DNA of 6,649 bases from Gemmatimonadaceae bacterium (GTDB lineage: Bacteria > Gemmatimonadota > Gemmatimonadetes > Gemmatimonadales > Gemmatimonadaceae): assembly GCA_013361745.1 (NCBI GenBank), contig JABFXM010000588.1, positions 1 to 6,649 of the forward strand, read 5' to 3'. Of this stretch, positions 1 through 6,599 are shown one piece after another (positions within the stretch are counted from its first letter, which is position 1; the number at the start of each line of letters is the position of its first letter). The notes under the pieces are model-generated. The model did not search any database and was not told the DNA's origin. It was given only the letters and a program-made list of their open reading frames with translations. The position numbers were made by a program, and so were the translations under genes.

Positions 1-134
1 CGTCGCACGCCGTCGCCTGGATCACGGCGAACGCCGGCCGCTGGAGCGCCGACGAGCCGGTGCTGCTCTGCGTGAGCGGCCGCGGTGACAAGGACGTCGC
101 GCACGTGGTCGAACACCTCGCGAACAGGCGCTGA
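1..134 (+). CDS. trpB: Tryptophan synthase beta chain, C-terminal end (partial, 5' cut by window)
   Basis: Reading from base 3, the last 43 residues of a protein are visible, ending at TGA 132-134. They begin with SHAVAW and contain SGRGDKDV, followed by a short helical tail. SGRGDKD is the hallmark C-terminal motif of TrpB. In the characterised Salmonella enzyme its serine contacts the pyridine nitrogen of pyridoxal phosphate. TrpB is the cytosolic subunit that condenses indole with L-serine to make L-tryptophan, receiving indole through a tunnel from TrpA. The SHA element also matches the TrpB C-terminal region. All catalytic residues further upstream lie outside the window, so completeness cannot be judged. 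The gene normally directly downstream, trpA, is here about 3.2 kb away (3303-4103), but on the same strand with only tight junctions between. The call is firm because both motif and distance to the C-terminus fit. Confidence 0.93.
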   Translation, partial: SHAVAWITANAGRWSADEPVLLCVSGRGDKDVAHVVEHLANRR

Positions 135-143
135 TCCGCGACG

Positions 144-1859
144 ATGACGACGCAGGCCGTCCCGAACCCGACGACGGGCACGGAACGCGAGGAGCCATCC
201 TTCGCGCCGGCCATTGTCGAGGAGCTTCTCAAGCTCTTCGTGAAGGCCGTGCGTGCGCATCAGCTCTATCTGCACAACAATCCGATCTACCTGCGGGCGA
301 TCGACCTGCTGGCGGACGGCTTCAACGCGGTGTGGGCGCACACGGAGGAGCTCGCGCTCGCCTTCACCGAATCTGAGATCCGCTGGTGCGATCGCGCCGT
401 GCTCTCCGAACCGGCGAAGTCGGCGGACTCCCTCCCGTGGCTCTTCTTCAAGGACGGCATTCGCGAGGTGCGGATGCTCCGCGGCTTCGAAGGGGAAGAG
501 CTGACGAAGCTGCTCGACGTCATCCAGCGCGCGCGCAAGGCGACGCCTGACGACGACGACCTGCTGACGATGCTCTGGGAGCAGGATTTCCTTCTCCTGC
601 GCTACCGCTTCGTCGATCTCGCGCTCGAGTCGGCGCCGCCGCTCGTCGAGACTACCCCGGCCGAGACGCGCGCGCAGCCGGAAGCGGCGGCGGCGCAGCT
701 GCAGGAGTCGGTCACGATGGAGACGCGCGCCGGCGTCGTCAGCCTCGACGACTTCGACTCGACGCTCTACTTCCTCGACGACCGCGAGATCGACTATCTC
801 CGCAACGCGGTGAAGTCGGAGTACGACCGCGACCTGCGGCCCGTCATCCTCGGGACGCTGCTCGACATCTTCGAGGCGCAGTGGGACGTCACGATCCGCG
901 ACGAGATCTGCGACATCCTCGACGGGTTCATCCTGCATCTGCTGTCGGCGGCGCAGTTCCGCGCCGTCGCCTTCCTGCTGCGCGAGGTTACCGTGACGCT
1001 CGGCCGCGCGAAGGAGGTGAAGCCGGAGCAGCGGCAGAAGCTCGAATCGCTGCCGACGCGGCTCAGCTCCCCGGACGCGCTCTCCCAGCTGCTGCAGTCG
1101 CTGGAGGAAGCGGCGGAGCTGCCGCCACAGGCGGACCTGAGCGAGCTGTTCGAGCAGCTGCGGCCCGCCGCGCTGGCGACGGTCTTCGCGTGGCTCGCCA
1201 GGCTGCAGCACGCGCAGCTCAAGCCCCTGCTGGAATCCGCCGCGGCGCGGCTCGCCGGTCAGAACACCTCGGAGCTCGTGAAGCTGATCGCGGCGTCGAA
1301 TCATGTGGTCGCGAGCGAGGCGATCCGTCGCGCGGGAGCGCTGAAGACGGCGGCGGCCGTCGCACCGCTCGCGGCGATCATGAACGACGGCCCGGTGCCG
1401 CTGCGACTCCTCGCGGTGCAGACGCTCAACGACATCGGCTCGCCCGGCGCGCTGCAGGTGCTCGAGAAATCGGTGGACGACCCCGAGCGTGACGTGCGCG
1501 TGGCGACGCTGCGCGCCATCGGCGCGCGCGCCTATCGCCCCGCGCTCCCGCGCATCGACGCGGCGGTGAAGGGGAAGCGCGCGCGGGAGGTGGACCTGAC
1601 GGAGAAGATGGCGCTCTTCGAGGCGTTCGGGGCGCTCGCCGGCGATCCCGGCGTGGGCGTGCTCGACGAGCTGCTCAACGGCAAGGGATTTCTCGGGCGG
1701 CGCGAGGATCCCGAGCTGCGTGCGTGCGCGGCGATGGCGTTAGGCAGGATCGGCACGCAGGCTGCCGGCGCGTCGCTGCGCAAGGCGTCGTCGGAAAACG
1801 AGAAGGAAGTGCTCGTGCGAAACGCGATCAATCGCGCGCTTCGTGGAGGGCAGGGATGA
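144..1859 (+). CDS. HEAT-repeat protein with an unrecognised N-terminal domain
   Basis: The product is 571 residues with no signal peptide or membrane segment, so probably cytosolic. Three parts can be seen. Residues about 27-161 form a mixed alpha/beta-looking region (key elements AVR-LY-N near 35-46, G105, R110, Q128) that resembles the N-terminus of the next protein. Residues 165-195 are a low-complexity Ala/Glu/Gln linker, and about 200-375 are all-helical without a family I can name. Residues about 376-570 contain roughly five HEAT-type helical repeats, for example those centred on PLRLLAVQTLNDIGSPGA (419-436), DVRVATLRAIGAR (450-462) and ELRACAAMALGRIG (524-537). HEAT repeats generally make protein-binding solenoids, and no catalytic motif is visible. 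The ATG at 144 follows the trpB stop by 9 bases. It lacks a clear Shine-Dalgarno sequence, so translation may depend on ribosomes finishing trpB. The stop overlaps the next start (ATGA). One TTA leucine codon at 1740-1742 is unusual for this composition. The role is inferred: a scaffold or adaptor for the HD-GYP partner. Confidence 0.85.
   Translation: MTTQAVPNPTTGTEREEPSFAPAIVEELLKLFVKAVRAHQLYLHNNPIYLRAIDLLADGFNAVWAHTEELALAFTESEIRWCDRAVLSEPAKSADSLPWLFFKDGIREVRMLRGFEGEELTKLLDVIQRARKATPDDDDLLTMLWEQDFLLLRYRFVDLALESAPPLVETTPAETRAQPEAAAAQLQESVTMETRAGVVSLDDFDSTLYFLDDREIDYLRNAVKSEYDRDLRPVILGTLLDIFEAQWDVTIRDEICDILDGFILHLLSAAQFRAVAFLLREVTVTLGRAKEVKPEQRQKLESLPTRLSSPDALSQLLQSLEEAAELPPQADLSELFEQLRPAALATVFAWLARLQHAQLKPLLESAAARLAGQNTSELVKLIAASNHVVASEAIRRAGALKTAAAVAPLAAIMNDGPVPLRLLAVQTLNDIGSPGALQVLEKSVDDPERDVRVATLRAIGARAYRPALPRIDAAVKGKRAREVDLTEKMALFEAFGALAGDPGVGVLDELLNGKGFLGRREDPELRACAAMALGRIGTQAAGASLRKASSENEKEVLVRNAINRALRGGQG
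1845..1850 (+). promoter_or_regulatory. Strong ribosome binding site for the HD-GYP gene
   Basis: GGAGGG lies five bases before the ATG at 1856, inside the last codons of the HEAT-repeat gene. It decides the start of the HD-GYP protein: the open frame extends back to 1724, but only the ATG at 1856 has this site and overlaps the upstream stop as ATGA. This arrangement is typical of translational coupling. Confidence 0.85.
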
Positions 1860-3334
1860 GCGCACCCACCCGACCCGCACGCGGCGCCGGCGGCGAGAGC
1901 TTCGGCGAGCCGAGCGGCGATTCATACGTCCGCCGCGCCGGCAAGACCTACGTCCTCGCCCTCTACGGCGCGCTGCGCTCGATCAAGCTCTACCCCGTCG
2001 AGAACGCGGCGGTGCAGAAGGCGCTGCAGGAGCTCGCGAACGTCACGACCGAGATCATGCGCCGCGAGCTCGAGCTCGAGGTGAAGGTCTCCGGCGAGTT
2101 CATCTTCGTCAACGCGACGCGCCTCCGGCTGGACCTCGACAACTACGCGAGCTTCAGCCACCTGCTCTCCGTCTTCCGCGCGACGGGTGTCGGGCTCCTG
2201 CGCATTCATGGCGAGCCGACCGCGCGCGACTGGCTGACCTTCCTCTCGCTGCTGCAGGCGCCGAGCAAGGAAGCGTCGTCGCAGCGACTCATGCAGCTGC
2301 TCGGGAAGCTCGAAGGGGCGCGGGTCACCGGCTTCGAGCTCGGGCCGGCCAACGAGGGCGAGGAGGAGGAGTTCCGCGAGAAGGCGAAGGAAGCCGCGAA
2401 GCGTACGTACTCGCAGTCCGTCGCCGTCACGAAGGACCTCGTCCACTCCGTGCGAGTCGGGCGCAGCCCGAACATCAAGAAGATCAAGCGCGTCGTGCAG
2501 ACCATCGTCGACCAGATCCTGAACGAGGAGACCTCGCTCATGGGACTGACCACGATCCGCGACTACGACGAGTACACGTTCACGCACAGCGTCAACGTCT
2601 GCATCTTCTCGGTCGCGCTGGGGCGGCGTCTCGGGCTGACGAAGATCCAGCTCTACGATCTGGGACTCGCGGCGCTCTTCCACGATCTCGGAAAGTCGCG
2701 CGTCGCGATCGATGTGCTGAACAAGGCCACCGGCCTCACCGACGACGAGTGGCGCCAGATCGCGGCGCACCCCTGGCTCGGCGTGCTCGCGCTCTTCCAC
2801 ATGCGCGGCCAGCAGGAGCTCCCGTACCGGTCGATGGTCGTCGCCTACGAGCATCACATGAAGACGGACCAGACGGGATATCCGCGTCCGATCCGCAAGC
2901 GCGACATGAGCATCTACAGCAAGATCGTCGCGGTCGCGGACGGATTCGACGCCGCGACCTCGCGTCGCGCCTACCAGACCGACCCCCTCTCGCCCGCCGC
3001 GGTGCTGCAGGAGATGCGCGACAACCCGCGGCGCGGCATGGACCCGGTAGTCGTCAAGGCGTTCGTCAACCTGCTCGGCGTCTACCCGGTCGGCACGCTG
3101 GTGGTGCTCGACAGCTTCGAGCTCGCGATCGTCCATGCGGCAAACCCGATCGCCGAGCTGATCTCGCGTCCGATCGTCCGCATCGTCAGCGACGCGCGTG
3201 GGAACATCATCTATCCGGGTGAGCTCGTCGACCTCGCGCTGCGCGACGCGTCGGGCGAGCGCTACGCCCGTACCATCATCAAGACCGAAAATCCGGAGCG
3301 TTATGGAATCCGCGTCAGCGACTACTTTGCCTGA
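1856..3334 (+). CDS. HD-GYP domain protein, putative cyclic-dinucleotide phosphodiesterase
   Basis: The 492-residue product looks cytosolic. Residues about 32-163 form an N-terminal domain similar in pattern to that of the preceding HEAT protein. An acidic, helical linker follows (about 165-185, with a run of glutamates). The HD-GYP domain spans about 236-420: H244 in THSV, H276-D277 with K280 in FHDLGK, H305 in AHP, H333-H334, G341-Y342-P343, and D362 in VADGFDA. These are the usual metal-site and signature positions, so the metal core looks intact. HD-GYP enzymes hydrolyse cyclic di-GMP to GMP or pGpG, and some act on other cyclic dinucleotides. Two signature positions deviate: the usual HHE is HHM (M335) and the usual DG before xGYP is DQ (Q339). 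The residue range 414-492 is a beta-rich tail. No receiver or PAS domain is present, so input probably comes through the N-terminal domain. The gene overlaps the HEAT gene by 4 bases and trpA by 32. Domain identity is certain; activity and substrate are inferred. Confidence 0.9.
   Translation: MSAPTRPARGAGGESFGEPSGDSYVRRAGKTYVLALYGALRSIKLYPVENAAVQKALQELANVTTEIMRRELELEVKVSGEFIFVNATRLRLDLDNYASFSHLLSVFRATGVGLLRIHGEPTARDWLTFLSLLQAPSKEASSQRLMQLLGKLEGARVTGFELGPANEGEEEEFREKAKEAAKRTYSQSVAVTKDLVHSVRVGRSPNIKKIKRVVQTIVDQILNEETSLMGLTTIRDYDEYTFTHSVNVCIFSVALGRRLGLTKIQLYDLGLAALFHDLGKSRVAIDVLNKATGLTDDEWRQIAAHPWLGVLALFHMRGQQELPYRSMVVAYEHHMKTDQTGYPRPIRKRDMSIYSKIVAVADGFDAATSRRAYQTDPLSPAAVLQEMRDNPRRGMDPVVVKAFVNLLGVYPVGTLVVLDSFELAIVHAANPIAELISRPIVRIVSDARGNIIYPGELVDLALRDASGERYARTIIKTENPERYGIRVSDYFA
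3295..3298 (+). promoter_or_regulatory. Ribosome binding site for trpA inside the HD-GYP gene
   Basis: GGAG sits four bases before the ATG at 3303, within the final codons of the HD-GYP gene. It supports 3303 as the trpA start over the earlier in-frame ATG at 3198, which would add 35 residues unrelated to TrpA and increase the overlap to 137 bases. Ribosomes translating the HD-GYP message would cover this site, so trpA expression may depend on upstream translation. Confidence 0.7.
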
Positions 3335-4103
3335 CCAGCTGTCGCGACGCTTCGAGTCGCTCCGCGCCGAAGGCCGACGGGCGCTCGTGCCGTACGTGAC
3401 GGCGGGCCACCCCGACGTCGAGCGCTCGCTCGACCTGATCCAGGGGCTCGCCGACGCCGGCGCCGACGCGATCGAGGTCGGCGTCCCGTTCTCGGATCCG
3501 ATGGCCGACGGGCCGGTCATCCAGGGCAGCTCGCAGCGCGCGCTCGGCCACGGGATGAACCTCGACCGGACGCTCGAGCTGATCGCGCGCGCCAGGGTGC
3601 CGGTGCCGGTCGTGCTCTTCAGCTACCTCAATCCGCTCCTCGCCGCCGGGCGTGACGTGCTCGTGCGCGCGCACGACGCGAGCGTCGCCGGCGTGCTCGT
3701 GACGGATCTGCCCGTCGGCGCGGATCCGGACCTCGAGAGCTGGTTCGGCGAAGGGCCGCTCGCCTTCGTGCGCCTCGTCGCGCCGACGACGCCGGCGACG
3801 CGGATGCGCGAGATCGCGCGCCACGGCCGCGGCTTCGTCTATCTCATCAGCCGACTCGGCGTGACCGGGGTGCAGCAGTCGCTGCCGCCGGAGCTCGGCG
3901 AGACCCTGCGGCGGCTGCGCGCCGTGACGACGCTCCCCGTGTGCGTCGGGTTCGGCATCTCGCAGCCGGAGCAGGCGCGCACGGTCGCGACGATGGCCGA
4001 CGGCGTCGTCGTCGGCAGTGCGATCGTGCGCGCGGCGGAAGAGAGCATCGAGAGCGCGATCTCGCTCGCCCGCGCGATGCGGGGCGCGATGGACAAGGGC
4101 TGA
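3303..4103 (+). CDS. trpA: Tryptophan synthase alpha chain
   Basis: The product has 266 residues, matching the usual TrpA length (268 in E. coli). TrpA is a TIM-barrel enzyme that cleaves indole-3-glycerol phosphate to indole and glyceraldehyde 3-phosphate, then passes indole to TrpB. The family signature is intact: YVTAGHPD (31-38), then EVGVPFSDPMADGPVIQ, containing the two catalytic acids E58 and D69 (equivalent to Glu49 and Asp60 of the enteric enzyme). FSYLNPLL (106-113) corresponds to loop 2. YLISRLGVTG (180-189) contains the conserved active-site tyrosine. The phosphate-binding segments VGFGIS (215-220) and VGSAIV (237-242) are also present. The gene starts 32 bases inside the HD-GYP gene and is followed by a 40-base gap. 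Nothing suggests loss of function. Its separation from trpB is the odd feature, since the two are normally adjacent and often translationally coupled to give equal subunits. Confidence 0.97.
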   Translation: MESASATTLPDQLSRRFESLRAEGRRALVPYVTAGHPDVERSLDLIQGLADAGADAIEVGVPFSDPMADGPVIQGSSQRALGHGMNLDRTLELIARARVPVPVVLFSYLNPLLAAGRDVLVRAHDASVAGVLVTDLPVGADPDLESWFGEGPLAFVRLVAPTTPATRMREIARHGRGFVYLISRLGVTGVQQSLPPELGETLRRLRAVTTLPVCVGFGISQPEQARTVATMADGVVVGSAIVRAAEESIESAISLARAMRGAMDKG

Positions 4104-4143
4104 GCGCGCCGTGCTCCTCTTCCTGTAGTACTACGCGCGCGCC

Positions 4144-6192
4144 GTGGCGATCGCCGGATCGGCGGTGCTGCTGCTCACGCTTCTCCACGGAGAAGCCTGG
4201 GTGACGCGCGTCTGGGGGATCACGTTGCTAGGCGCCGCGACGGTCGCGCTGCGCCGCTTCCAGATTCCGCTCACGAAGTACTCCGCGCTCAACCTGCTCG
4301 GCATGATCGCCGTCGGCGGCGCGATCGTGCTCGGCGCGCCCGCGACAGCGCTCGGGATGTACGCCGGCGTCTTCTTCGCCGACTGGCTCCTCCTTCGCAA
4401 GCCCGCGGAAGTCGGCTGGATCAACGCGGGCCGCGAGGTCCTCGCGCTCGCATCGTCGTACGGCTTCTTCTCCGCGCTCGCCGTCGTCGGCGGGGCGACA
4501 CGCGGGAGCCTGCTGTCGGCCGACATCATCCCGGCGGCCTCGGTTTTCGTCTTCAGCTACTTCCTGCTCAGCAGGGCGCTGCTGTACTTCACGCTCCTCT
4601 TCCGCGACAAGCTGCGGCCGGAGGAGAAGTCGCTGATCCTGCGCTACGAGGTCATCGCGTTCGGCGTGAGCACGACGGCGATCGCCATCGTCGTCGCGAC
4701 GCTCGCCGCGCTCAAGATCGTCGGCTGGCTCGTCGTGCTCACGGTCCTGATGGCCGCCGGACTGCTCGTGAAGAAGATCCTCGAGGAGTCGATCGCCGCC
4801 GAGGAGCTGAACAAGATCCACGCGATGGAGCAGGTCGTCTCGAGCGACGTCTCCCTCGGCGAGGCCTTCAACCGCATCCAGTCGCTCGCGCACCGGCTCG
4901 TCGATTGGCAGGACTTCCGGATCTGGCGTCTGCACGGGGGCCAGCTCCGCATGGTCTTTCGCGCCGGGCCGGGGATGCTCGACGAGAACGACACGTCGAC
5001 GGCGGAGGGGGGCGAGCTGCGGGCCAAGGCGCTCGAGACGGGGGAGCCGATCGTCGTCAGCGACGCGCCGCGCGACGGCCGCGTGGCGAACCCGCGCCCG
5101 TCGGCGCGAAGCATCGTCGTGCTCCCGCTCCGCTTCGGCGATCGCATGGTCGGCCTGCTCGAGCTCGAGCACCACAAGCGCGCGGGTTACGGCGACAAGG
5201 AGCTGCAGCTCCTGCAACGTTCCGCGAACCAGCTGGCGACGACGCTGCACATCCACGATCTGCGCACCCCGCTCCTCGCCGCCGTCGACCGCGTCGGCGC
5301 ACAGGTGGCGACGCTGAACCAGTCGGCGCGAGCGCTGCGCAGCGGCGGCGAGGCGGTCGCGAAGACGGTGGGCGAGATCACGCGCGCCATCGCCGAGGAG
5401 AGCGACCAGCTCGGCCGCTCCCTCGAGATGACGCAGTCGCTGCATCGCGCGACGGCGGCGGTCGCCGCGGACGGCGGCGCGGCGGCGGACGCGAGCGCGC
5501 GGGCGACGCAGATCGCCAGCGAGCACCGCGGGACGATCGGAACGGCCATCGAGCGGCTCGTCGGCGCGAAGGGTGTCGTCAGCGAGAGCGCGGCGCAGAT
5601 CAGCGGGCTCGCCAGCTCCACGCGCGAGCTCTTCGAGTTCATCACGGTCATCCGGGAGATCGCCGATCAGACCAACCTCCTCGCCGTGAACGCGGCGATC
5701 GAGGCGGCGCGAGCGGGGGACCGCGGGCTCGGCTTCGCCGTCGTCGCCGACGAGGTCCGCAAGCTCGCGGAGCAGAGCGCCCGCGCGGCGAACGAGGTCA
5801 GCGACATGCTCGAGGGCTTCCACGACCGGATGAAGCGCGTCGCCGCGAAGGTGAAGGACGGGGAGACGATCGTCGCCGACGTCGAGACCCTCTCCGAGGC
5901 GGCGCTCGCCGCGCTCGACCAGATCGTCACGACCACGGCCGCGGGCTCCGAGCGCGCGGGGCGCATCGCGACCGTTTCCCGCGAGCAGGAGGCGGAGTTC
6001 GAGCGACTGCGCGATCGCGTCGAGCGCGTCACCGAGATCTCCTCGCGCAACCGCGAGGGCGCCATGGCGGTGTCCGACTCGGCCACGCAACAGGCGACTG
6101 CCCTGCGCGAGCTCGAGGGGGCGACCCACGAGCTGCGCGACGTGGCGGCGTATCTCAGCGAGCTGACGCGGCGACTGACGAGCGTGAGCTGA
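4144..6192 (+). CDS. Membrane-anchored GAF and methyl-accepting chemotaxis (MCP) signalling domain protein
   Basis: From the GTG at 4144 the product is 682 residues. Residues 1 to about 210 hold six to eight hydrophobic segments (roughly 3-15, 23-37, 48-65, 66-84, 98-117, 128-150, 169-190, 191-208) with short loops and no large periplasmic sensor. A short helix leads to a GAF-like domain (about 228-370), a fold that often binds small ligands or cofactors. The MCP cytoplasmic hairpin fills about 376-680. Its conserved tip, about 501-553, includes [20 protein letters not shown], then [22 protein letters not shown]. The arms on both sides of D526 are each about 150 residues, longer than in Tsr/Tar. 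There is no HAMP domain and no C-terminal WxxF-type tether for CheR. The tip should bind CheA and CheW, coupling GAF or membrane input to a chemosensory array, but no che gene is visible. The junction carries a histidine-kinase-like HDLRTPL (371-377). An in-frame stop at 4126 limits the N-terminus; GTG at 4201, preceded by a better ribosome site, is an alternative that removes 19 residues. Confidence 0.9.
   Translation: MAIAGSAVLLLTLLHGEAWVTRVWGITLLGAATVALRRFQIPLTKYSALNLLGMIAVGGAIVLGAPATALGMYAGVFFADWLLLRKPAEVGWINAGREVLALASSYGFFSALAVVGGATRGSLLSADIIPAASVFVFSYFLLSRALLYFTLLFRDKLRPEEKSLILRYEVIAFGVSTTAIAIVVATLAALKIVGWLVVLTVLMAAGLLVKKILEESIAAEELNKIHAMEQVVSSDVSLGEAFNRIQSLAHRLVDWQDFRIWRLHGGQLRMVFRAGPGMLDENDTSTAEGGELRAKALETGEPIVVSDAPRDGRVANPRPSARSIVVLPLRFGDRMVGLLELEHHKRAGYGDKELQLLQRSANQLATTLHIHDLRTPLLAAVDRVGAQVATLNQSARALRSGGEAVAKTVGEITRAIAEESDQLGRSLEMTQSLHRATAAVAADGGAAADASARATQIASEHRGTIGTAIERLVGAKGVVSESAAQISGLASSTRELFEFITVIREIADQTNLLAVNAAIEAARAGDRGLGFAVVADEVRKLAEQSARAANEVSDMLEGFHDRMKRVAAKVKDGETIVADVETLSEAALAALDQIVTTTAAGSERAGRIATVSREQEAEFERLRDRVERVTEISSRNREGAMAVSDSATQQATALRELEGATHELRDVAAYLSELTRRLTSVS
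4189..4195 (+). promoter_or_regulatory. Possible ribosome binding site for an alternative, shorter start of the MCP-like gene
   Basis: GGAGAAG lies five bases before an in-frame GTG at 4201, whereas the GTG at 4144 has no Shine-Dalgarno-like sequence. Starting at 4201 would drop the first hydrophobic stretch and leave a 97-base untranslated gap after trpA. The sequence alone does not decide between the two, since the site also encodes plausible protein. Confidence 0.4.
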
Positions 6193-6207
6193 CCGCGCGC
6201 CGGACGT

Positions 6208-6236
6208 TTGACAGTGTTCCGGCGCCCCGATACGTT
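6208..6236 (+). promoter_or_regulatory. Putative sigma-70-type promoter for folB-folK
   Basis: A perfect TTGACA (6208-6213) is followed after 17 bases by TACGTT (6231-6236). The latter keeps the three most conserved -10 positions (T, A and final T). The site lies in the 50-base gap after the MCP-like stop, and TTGACA stands out against the very GC-rich surroundings. Transcription would be expected to start six or seven bases after the -10 element, at or next to the folB GTG at 6243. The resulting message would be leaderless or nearly so, which agrees with the lack of a Shine-Dalgarno sequence before folB. Confidence 0.6.
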
Positions 6237-6242
6237 CCCGTC

Positions 6243-6599
6243 GTGTCAGCCAGAGAAGCGATCACCCTCCGCGCGATGCGCTTCCATGCGCGGGTCGGGG
6301 TCCTCCCGCACGAGCGTGAGCATCCACAGCCGATCGAGGTCGATCTCACCGTCTGGCACGAGCGCCGTGGCGCCGCGACGACGGCGAGCATCGTCGACTA
6401 TCGCGCGCTCTACGACGCGGCGGCGGAGGTCGTCGGCCGCGACGCGCTGCTCCTCGAGTCCATCGCCGACGAGCTGGGCCAGCGCGTGCTCCGCGAGCAC
6501 GCCGTGTCGCGCGTGCGCGTCGCCGTCCGCAAGCCTAACGTCGCGCTCCCGGGGCCGCTCGCCTGGGCCGAAGTGGTGGTCGACCGCACGCGTGCGTGA
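6243..6599 (+). CDS. folB: Dihydroneopterin aldolase
   Basis: The 118-residue product has the normal length for FolB, a small homo-oligomeric enzyme that converts 7,8-dihydroneopterin to 6-hydroxymethyl-7,8-dihydropterin and glycolaldehyde in folate synthesis. Visible family features are VGVLPHERE (18-26, with the substrate-site glutamate E24), the VDY element (51-53, active-site tyrosine Y53), LLESIADEL (70-78, with conserved E72) and VRKPNV (95-100, containing the catalytic lysine K97) followed by a PGPLAWAEV ending. The GTG at 6243 puts the usual short strand (ITLRAMRFHARVGV) at the N-terminus. A later ATG at 6276 would cut into it, so GTG is preferred. No ribosome binding site precedes it; a promoter 7 bases upstream suggests a leaderless transcript. 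Its last 8 bases overlap folK, the next enzyme of the pathway, so the two are probably coupled. Confidence 0.93.
   Translation: MSAREAITLRAMRFHARVGVLPHEREHPQPIEVDLTVWHERRGAATTASIVDYRALYDAAAEVVGRDALLLESIADELGQRVLREHAVSRVRVAVRKPNVALPGPLAWAEVVVDRTRA

Noticed and set aside
1724..1855. Upstream ATG extension of the HD-GYP frame adding 44 residues
   Set aside because: The extension is Arg-rich out-of-frame translation of the HEAT gene. The ATG at 1856 has a strong ribosome site and an ATGA junction.
2066..2083. Repeated GAGCTC/CTCGAG units that look like a short tandem or inverted repeat
   Set aside because: They are simply alternating Glu-Leu codons (ELELEV) in the HD-GYP protein, with normal codon choice for this genome.
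1922..3520. Long antisense open frame (532 codons) opposite the HD-GYP gene and the start of trpA
   Set aside because: It is an Arg/Asp/Glu/Val-rich shadow of high third-position GC and spans two genes whose + strand products are clearly recognised.
4125..4134. Perfect 10-base palindrome GTAGTACTAC between trpA and the MCP-like gene, as a possible operator
   Set aside because: Palindromes of this length are expected several times by chance in a window this size, and the symmetry does not extend further.
4104..4140. GCGCGC repeats flanking the trpA-MCP gap as a possible terminator stem
   Set aside because: GCGCGC is self-complementary and common here, the loop would be 25 bases, and no T-run follows.
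4228..6129. Antisense open frame of 633 codons opposite the MCP-like gene
   Set aside because: Same composition artefact: low-complexity Arg/Ala/Asp-rich translation with no motif, opposite a well-supported MCP.
4905..6242. Long + frame upstream of and in frame with folB, which could suggest a larger fusion protein
   Set aside because: The translation before 6243 is an Arg/Ala/Gly-rich frame-shifted shadow of the MCP gene. FolB homology begins only after the GTG at 6243.
1738..6540. CGTTAGGC at 1738-1745 and its reverse complement GCCTAACG at 6533-6540, resembling integron attC core sites
   Set aside because: They lie 4.8 kb apart inside separate coding sequences, with no attC hairpin or integrase. 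Two copies of an 8-mer is only mildly unexpected. The first does account for a rare TTA codon.
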